Of a DNA stretch of 64,000 nt, positions 59,252 to 64,000 are shown in pieces. Numbering within the stretch: the stretch's first letter is position 1; each line of letters opens with the position of its first letter. The stretch lies in contig SFCS01000002.1 in the NCBI GenBank assembly GCA_004558485.1, positions 1-64,000 of the forward strand, read 5' to 3'. The position numbers and the translations under genes are program-made. The stretch is from Ruminococcus sp. Its GTDB lineage: Bacteria > Bacillota > Clostridia > Oscillospirales > Acutalibacteraceae. A model generated the notes under the pieces. That model made no database searches, was not told the origin of the DNA, and saw nothing but the letters and a program-made list of their open reading frames with translations.

Positions 59252-59787
59252 ACTTTCCTCCGATACAGCGTGATGTGCACGCGACCATAGCGATAGGTGC
59301 GATCCGCCTGCAGTGCGCCCACCGTTTCCGGCAGCGCCTGCCCCTCGTCACTTTCGCAGACGACAAGCCCGCCGTCGGCAATGTGCGGCTCGACCGCCGC
59401 AAGGCATGATGCGAGCAGAGCGTCGCCATAGGGCGGATCCAAAAACACAAGGTCAAACTGCTCCCTGCAGCGGGCAAGAAAACCGAGCGCCTCGGTCGTC
59501 AGCACCTGTGCCGACGAAAAGAGCTTTGCCGCCTGCAAATTGCGGCGGACAAGCTCTGCAGCTTGCCCGTTTTGCTCCACAAAGACGCAGGACGCAGCAC
59601 CGCGGCTCAGCGCTTCAATGCCGAGCTGCCCCGAGCCGGCGAAAAGATCCAGTGCCCGCCGCCCCTCGATCTCAAACTGGATGGCGGAAAAAAGCCCTTC
59701 CTTCACCCGTTCGGCGGTCGGACGGGTGGCTTGTCCCGCCGGCGTCTCCAAGCGACAGCCGCGGGCAGTGCCGGTGATCACACGCAT
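59248..59787 (-). CDS. rsmD: 16S rRNA (guanine966-N2)-methyltransferase RsmD
   Basis: A 179-residue S-adenosylmethionine-dependent methyltransferase. Visible are MRVITGTARGCRLETP, RPTAERVKEGLFSAI, ALDLFAGSGQLGIEALSRGA (motif I) and FDLVFLDPPYGD (motif IV, DPPY). It modifies one guanine in 16S rRNA during small-subunit assembly. AAAGGAG lies upstream of ATG 59787. First gene of the rsmD-coaD-coiled-coil operon, a very common arrangement. Confidence 0.97.
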   Translation of the reverse strand: MRVITGTARGCRLETPAGQATRPTAERVKEGLFSAIQFEIEGRRALDLFAGSGQLGIEALSRGAASCVFVEQNGQAAELVRRNLQAAKLFSSAQVLTTEALGFLARCREQFDLVFLDPPYGDALLASCLAAVEPHIADGGLVVCESDEGQALPETVGALQADRTYRYGRVHITLYRRKV

Positions 59788-59806
59788 AAAATCGGTATCT
59801 CCTTTA

Positions 59807-59835
59807 AGTATAATCGTTTTCGCAAAAAATGTCAA
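59807..59835 (-). promoter_or_regulatory. rsmD operon promoter
   Basis: Minus-strand TTGACA (59830-59835), 17-base spacer, TATACT (59807-59812). The -35 touches the galM stop codon region. Confidence 0.85.
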
Positions 59836-60854
59836 ATGCGAGAAAAGGTGTAGGCGGTCTCACTGTGGAAAGGCTCTCCCGCACGCAGGACACAGGACGG
59901 AAAATCCGCTCGGTTGGGCGTGTCGGGGAAGAACTGCGTCTCCATGCAAAAAGCGGCGTACGCGCCGAGCGGTCCGCTTTTGCTGTTCACATAAGCAAGG
60001 TCGTTGCCGCTGTAGATCTGCAATCCCGGCAGATCGGTCGCACAGGCGACGGCAATGCCGCTTTGCGTGTTTTTCGCCGTCATCACCGTGCGCAGCGCGC
60101 CGGTGTAGTCCTGCAGCACAAAGTTGTGGTCAAGTCCCTTGCAGCGCCGCACCGACGGATCATCCGACCCGATGACATCGCCGAGACGCACCTCCTGCCG
60201 CATATCGAGCGGCGTGCCGTCCACGGGCATGACGGAAAGCGGAATAAGTCCGTCGTCGGTGGCGGTATAGGCGTCGGCGTGCACGGTGACAAGCGTGTCG
60301 AGGATGTCGCCCTTGCCCGCGAGATTGAAATAGGCATGGTTTGTGAAATTGGCAACGGTGTCGGCGTCACTTTCGGCGTCATAGGCAATGGACAGCGTGC
60401 TGTCGCGCAGCGTGAAGGTGACCGTCAGCGTCAGCGTGCCGGGGTAGCCCTCTTCGCCGTCGGGGGAAACATACCGCGCGCGCAGCTGCGGCGCGTCGCC
60501 GTCCTGCGGCGTCATGTCCCACATCTTTTTGTCGAAGCCGACATCGCCGCCGTGCAGATGGTTTTCGCCGTTGTTCTTGGCAAGCGTATAGGTCTTGCCG
60601 TTCAGGGTGAATCTGCCGCCCTTGATGCGGTTGGCATAGCGGCCGACGGTGGCGCCGAGGTAGTTGGTGTTGACGGTGGCATAGTCGTTGGCGTTGTCAA
60701 ACCCCAAAACGACATCCACGCCGCCGTACACGATCGATTGCACGGTGGCACCGTAGTCCAGCACCGACACGGAAAGTGTGCCGTTCGACAGGGTATAGCG
60801 GGTGACGGCGGTGCCGTCGGGCAGCGTACCGAACGCGCTTTTTTCAATAGACAT
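59832..60854 (-). CDS. galM: Aldose 1-epimerase (mutarotase)
   Basis: A 340-residue enzyme that interconverts alpha and beta anomers of galactose or glucose. Family features are ATVGRYANRIKGGRFTLNGKTY, NNGENHLHGGDVGFDKKMWD (catalytic-site His), FTNHAYFNLAG and LPGLQIYSGNDLAY. ATG 60854 follows GTGAGG. Ten bases separate it from the nucleotidyltransferase stop upstream, so they are one operon, with galE divergent. Confidence 0.97.
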   Translation of the reverse strand: MSIEKSAFGTLPDGTAVTRYTLSNGTLSVSVLDYGATVQSIVYGGVDVVLGFDNANDYATVNTNYLGATVGRYANRIKGGRFTLNGKTYTLAKNNGENHLHGGDVGFDKKMWDMTPQDGDAPQLRARYVSPDGEEGYPGTLTLTVTFTLRDSTLSIAYDAESDADTVANFTNHAYFNLAGKGDILDTLVTVHADAYTATDDGLIPLSVMPVDGTPLDMRQEVRLGDVIGSDDPSVRRCKGLDHNFVLQDYTGALRTVMTAKNTQSGIAVACATDLPGLQIYSGNDLAYVNSKSGPLGAYAAFCMETQFFPDTPNRADFPSCVLRAGEPFHSETAYTFSRI

Positions 60855-60864
60855 AGAGATTACC

Positions 60865-61785
60865 TCACTTCCACAGCTTTTCGGGGTAGATGCCGCGCTT
60901 TGTCATGTCCGCCAGCGCCGCGCGCACGGAGGGCAGGTCGGCGGAATAGGTCATGCCGTACCATTTGTCCGGCGTCGTCAGCACGGTGGCGTCCGCTGCG
61001 CCCGTTTCCAGCATATAGTTTACGACGGAGGGCAGATAAAATTCGGATTTCATTTCGCCGCCGCGCTCGCGTAAAAATTGCGCAAAAAGCTCGCCGAACA
61101 CGGAAAGGCTGCCTGCGGGGAACGCCCAGCAGTTCATCGACACCACCGTGTCCTCCGACAGGGAAGTATAGGTCTTGCCGTCGTCCTCCGTGAACATCGG
61201 CTTGCCGTTCACAAGCTCGATGTGGGTGCGCTCGGTGAGGGAGACGAGATACCCGTTGTCGTCGATCTCACACACGCCGCGGGAAACATAGCCGTTTTCG
61301 GTCAGCGTATTTTTCAGCAGATAGCCCGCCATGGCGAGATGCTTTTTGTCGCCCTCCTGCGGCTTTTTGAGAAATTCCGCCAAAAGACGGAAGCCCTCTC
61401 TGCCGTAATAGTCGTCGGCGTTGATGACGGCGAAAGCGCCGTCCACCACGCCCTCGCAGCACAGAACGGCGTGCCCCGTGCCCCAGGGCTTTTCGCGCCC
61501 TGCGGGGACGGAGAAACCGGCGGGCAGCCGGTCAAGCTCCTGAAAAACATATTCGACCGGCGCAATGGCGGCGATGCGGTTGCCGATGTGCTCCTTGAAA
61601 TCCTCCTCGATCGCGTGCTTGATGACAAAGACGATCTTGCCGAAGCCCGCTTTGAGAGCATCGTGAATGGAATAGTCGATAATAAGCTCACCGGCAGGGC
61701 CGACGGGGGTGAGCTGCTTGAGTCCGCCGAAACGGCTGCCCATGCCCGCCGCCATGATGACCAGAGTAGGTTTTTTCGTTTCCAT
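60865..61785 (-). CDS. Sugar nucleotidyltransferase-like protein
   Basis: A 306-residue NTP_transferase-type enzyme. The signature MAAGMGSRFGGLKQLTPVGP lies at about residues 10-29, followed by GTGHAVLCCEGVVDGAFAVINADDYYG. The rest is less typical and may bind a sugar 1-phosphate. Its likely product is a nucleotide sugar, though which sugar is not clear. The chosen start ATG 61785 has only a weak GAAGAAA site. A TTG at 61830, with AAGGGAA upstream, would extend it by 15 residues. Divergent from galE and cotranscribed with galM. Confidence 0.85.
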   Translation of the reverse strand: METKKPTLVIMAAGMGSRFGGLKQLTPVGPAGELIIDYSIHDALKAGFGKIVFVIKHAIEEDFKEHIGNRIAAIAPVEYVFQELDRLPAGFSVPAGREKPWGTGHAVLCCEGVVDGAFAVINADDYYGREGFRLLAEFLKKPQEGDKKHLAMAGYLLKNTLTENGYVSRGVCEIDDNGYLVSLTERTHIELVNGKPMFTEDDGKTYTSLSEDTVVSMNCWAFPAGSLSVFGELFAQFLRERGGEMKSEFYLPSVVNYMLETGAADATVLTTPDKWYGMTYSADLPSVRAALADMTKRGIYPEKLWK

Positions 61786-61837
61786 TTTCTTCAACTGCTT
61801 TCTGTAGTTTTTTTCATGTTCGTGCAACAAAATTCCC

Positions 61838-61866
61838 TTGATATCTGCCGTATTGTCGCGTATAAT
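61838..61866 (+). promoter_or_regulatory. galE promoter
   Basis: TTGATA (61838-61843), 17-base spacer, TATAAT (61861-61866). Confidence 0.85.
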
Positions 61867-61915
61867 AACAGCAGAAAGAGAACTCTTTCACACATTATAC
61901 ACCGGAGGGATGAAA

Positions 61916-62932
61916 ATGGCAATACTTATTACCGGAGGCTGCGGATTTATCGGTTCGCACACCTGCATCGAAATGTTAGCGGCAGGATATGACATCGTGG
62001 TTTTGGATAACTACTACAACGCCAGCCCGATCGCCCTGCAGCGTGTGAAGGAGCTTAGTGGTCGTGATTTCCCGTTCTATGAGTGCGACATTCGTGACGA
62101 GGCGGGACTGCGCAAAATCTTTGCCGAAAACAAGATCGACGCCGTCATTCATTTCGCCGGACTCAAAGCGGTCGGCGAGTCGGTGCAAAAGCCGCTTGAA
62201 TACTATGATAACAATGTCGGCGGAACGGTGACGCTGTGCCGCGTGATGGCTGAGGCGGGCTGCAAGCGCATGATCTTCAGCTCCTCCGCCACCGTTTACG
62301 GCATGTCCAACCCGTCCCCGCTTCTGGAGACCTACCACACCGGCGAGGTCACCAATCCCTATGGCCGCACGAAGTATATCATCGAGGAGATCCTCAAGGA
62401 TGTCTGCGTGTCCGATCCCGCATGGAGCGTGGTGCTGCTGCGCTACTTCAACCCCATCGGCGCACACGAAAGCGGCAGGATCGGCGAGAACCCGAACGGT
62501 ATCCCGAACAACCTCATGCCGTATATTTCGCAGGTCGCCATCGGCAAGCGCCCGTTTCTTTCCGTGTTCGGCGATGATTATGACACGCCGGACGGCACGG
62601 GCGTGCGCGATTATATCCATGTGGTGGATCTGGCGAAGGGACATGTCAGGGCGACCGATTTTGCGCTGAAAAACACGGGCGCGGAGGTCTTTAACCTCGG
62701 CACGGGCAAAGGCACCAGCGTGCTGGAGCTTGTCAAGACCTTCGAGCGCGTCAACGGCGTCGCCGTACCCTACAAGGTGACGCCCCGCCGTCCCGGCGAC
62801 ATCGCCACCTGCTACTCCGATCCGCACAAGGCGGAGGCTGTTCTGCAGTGGAAGACCGAAAAGACCGTCGAGGATATGTGCCGCGACACCTGGCGCTGGC
62901 AGTCCCAAAACCCTAACGGCTTCGAAGAATAA
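61916..62932 (+). CDS. galE: UDP-glucose 4-epimerase
   Basis: A 338-residue SDR enzyme that interconverts UDP-glucose and UDP-galactose. The NAD-binding motif is ILITGGCGFIGSHT, and family features are VVLDNYYNASP, HFAGLKAVGESVQKPLEYYDNN, FSSSATVYGM, NPYGRTKYIIEEIL (catalytic Tyr and Lys), and RYFNPIGAHESGRIGE. ATG 61916 follows ACCGGAGGGATGAAA. It could supply UDP-galactose for Glf at 54488. The convergent hairpin after it is a terminator. Confidence 0.98.
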   Translation: MAILITGGCGFIGSHTCIEMLAAGYDIVVLDNYYNASPIALQRVKELSGRDFPFYECDIRDEAGLRKIFAENKIDAVIHFAGLKAVGESVQKPLEYYDNNVGGTVTLCRVMAEAGCKRMIFSSSATVYGMSNPSPLLETYHTGEVTNPYGRTKYIIEEILKDVCVSDPAWSVVLLRYFNPIGAHESGRIGENPNGIPNNLMPYISQVAIGKRPFLSVFGDDYDTPDGTGVRDYIHVVDLAKGHVRATDFALKNTGAEVFNLGTGKGTSVLELVKTFERVNGVAVPYKVTPRRPGDIATCYSDPHKAEAVLQWKTEKTVEDMCRDTWRWQSQNPNGFEE

Positions 62933-62946
62933 AAAAACAAGGAAAC

Positions 62947-62984
62947 GGCGCTGTCACCTTCAAGGTGACAGCGCCTTCGTTTTG
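62947..62984. terminator. Bidirectional terminator after galE
   Basis: Perfect 12-bp stem GGCGCTGTCACC, loop TTCAA, with T-rich tail TTCGTTTTG. Confidence 0.85.
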
Positions 62985-62989
62985 TTCGA

Positions 62990-64000
62990 TCATCCGAAGC
63001 AAACATCCGGCAAAAGAGCGGCTTTTGTCAGGATGGTCTCTGTGTCGCGGCGAGGATCCCACAGGATCTCTGCATAGAGGGCGACGGGAAACCACAGCTT
63101 TTCCTCAAAGGCACCGTCCTCCACCAGCGCGGCAACCAGCGTGTTGCCGTCCAGTGCCTCAACCGTCCTTTTTACATACTTCGCGTTTGCCAACCAATAT
63201 GCCTGCAGATATTTCCAATATTTCCGCTTTTCCTCTGCTTTCTCCGTGACGGTTTTTCTGCTGTGCTCGCCGAGAACATAGGGGCCCGGCTGGTGCTGAA
63301 AGGTGTCCCAGTTCAAAACAGACATGCCCTTGAACAGCGTGCCGAAGCCGCCGTCCCTGAGGTTTTTGATCTTTTCGGTGAACAGGAGCGTTTCCTCAAA
63401 ATCGCCCCGCGCCTTGGGGATATAGGCATAGGGGAAAGCGCCGCAATCCTCCCAAAGGATCGTCACCCGCGGATCGACCTCGCGGATATACGCAAGCTTG
63501 TCTCTGACCGATGTGGCGTGCAGCCCGAACAGGATTTTGAGGTCGGGATGATTTTTGAAAATCTTTTCCGCAGCCTTGTTCACCAGCGTGACTGCCGCCT
63601 TTGCGATGAGCATGCCGCCGATGGTCTCCTCCTTGGTCTCCGTGAAGGTCTGGAAATAGATGCCGTCGCCGCCGAGAGGGGCATAGTCCCTTTCATAGGT
63701 CGCGGCGGCTTTATCTATCATTTTCTCCAATTCATCGGCGCCGATGTGCGTGTCGCCGCAGGATGTCGACCAGCCCCAGGAAAATCCCCAAATGATGCGA
63801 ACACCTTTTTTATGCGCATAGGCGACGACCTCGTCGGCATTTTCGGGAGGAAAATCGCTCCAGATGATCAGCTCGTTCAGCTTTAACTGCAGCATATGGT
63901 CGATGTATCCCTTGTAGTCATAAATGACATATCCCCACGACCAAAGGGCGCGCTCTTTGATGAACGGTGTGAAGCTTTCGTCATATTCCGGCAGGGGACA
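62990..64000 (-). CDS. Partial protein, possibly a TIM-barrel glycoside hydrolase (5' end beyond window)
   Basis: A minus-strand frame open from the window edge to the stop at 62990, giving at least 337 residues. The last methionine-led part begins at 63895, but the frame continues upstream without a stop (ALWSWGYVIYDYKGYIDHML). Blocks such as IIWGFSWGWSTSCGD, GDGIYFQTFTETKEE and VTILWEDCGAFPYAYIPKA look like the alpha/beta barrel face of a glycosidase-type enzyme. I do not recognise the family. No signal peptide can be judged. It faces galE across a shared terminator. Confidence 0.6.
   Translation of the reverse strand, partial: CPLPEYDESFTPFIKERALWSWGYVIYDYKGYIDHMLQLKLNELIIWSDFPPENADEVVAYAHKKGVRIIWGFSWGWSTSCGDTHIGADELEKMIDKAAATYERDYAPLGGDGIYFQTFTETKEETIGGMLIAKAAVTLVNKAAEKIFKNHPDLKILFGLHATSVRDKLAYIREVDPRVTILWEDCGAFPYAYIPKARGDFEETLLFTEKIKNLRDGGFGTLFKGMSVLNWDTFQHQPGPYVLGEHSRKTVTEKAEEKRKYWKYLQAYWLANAKYVKRTVEALDGNTLVAALVEDGAFEEKLWFPVALYAEILWDPRRDTETILTKAALLPDVCFG

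Overview
The window looks like a chromosomal segment of a Gram-positive Clostridia bacterium, most likely an Oscillospirales/Ruminococcaceae-type gut organism. This rests on what I read: a dgt-dnaG-rpoD operon, Spo0A, a DUF4364 protein, a GntR-type MocR aminotransferase family member, strong GGAGG ribosome sites, sigma-A promoters, GC-rich third codon positions, and T-rich linkers in several surface proteins. No plasmid or prophage core genes, CRISPR array or intact transposase gene is visible. The species assignment is an inference.

Layout. 1-520: 3' end of a 23S rRNA and an rRNA terminator, with no 5S gene between. 590-3810: a broken EamA-type exporter whose 3' tail occurs twice as a 30-bp exact repeat. 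The two copies flank an AraC-type regulator, a FAD oxidoreductase and a truncated second FAD gene. 3.8-12.0 kb: TfoX-like protein, small membrane protein, valS, lexA with an SOS box, a stand-alone MazF, DUF4364, nicotinate phosphoribosyltransferase and the CCA-adding enzyme. 12.0-21.4 kb: tRNA-Val, aminotransferase, secD-secF, rpmE, YigZ, dgt-dnaG-rpoD. 21.4-26.2 kb: a complete livKHMGF branched-chain amino acid importer on the minus strand.

26.3-35.9 kb: a mosaic of small membrane, phosphoesterase, TauE/SafE, serine hydrolase and transglutaminase-like surface genes, tRNA-Tyr, tex and a lipoprotein. 35.9-42.3 kb: flippase, TtcA-like thiolase, htpG with a CIRCE operator, and an LTA-synthase-like sulfatase. 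42.6-49.8 kb: an FtsX-type ABC transporter pair and a circularly permuted GH3 beta-glucosidase. 49.8-53.4 kb: tRNA-Thr with a degenerate copy of its own 5' half upstream, an AT-rich orphan gene, a gene remnant, a sugar isomerase-like protein, a LacI regulator and a remnant with IS3-like paired ends. 53.4-64 kb: GT2 plus UDP-galactopyranose mutase, GH25 muramidase, spo0A with an unusual receiver domain, rsmD-coaD-coiled-coil operon, galM, a sugar nucleotidyltransferase, galE, and a partial gene running off the end.

Functional threads: chromosome replication and transcription initiation (dgt, dnaG, rpoD, lexA), protein export (secDF), cell-envelope sugars (galE, glf, GT2, galM, flippase, LtaS-like, GH25), and carbohydrate uptake or degradation (GH3, LacI plus isomerase). 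The most unusual material is non-coding: arrays of short hairpin units next to all three tRNA genes, a hairpin-interrupted tRNA-Thr duplicate, a 48-bp near-perfect palindrome, and recurrent promoters of the form TTGCAT-17-TATAAT with a TGC extension. I saw no single gene cluster that I would call a new defence or secretion system.
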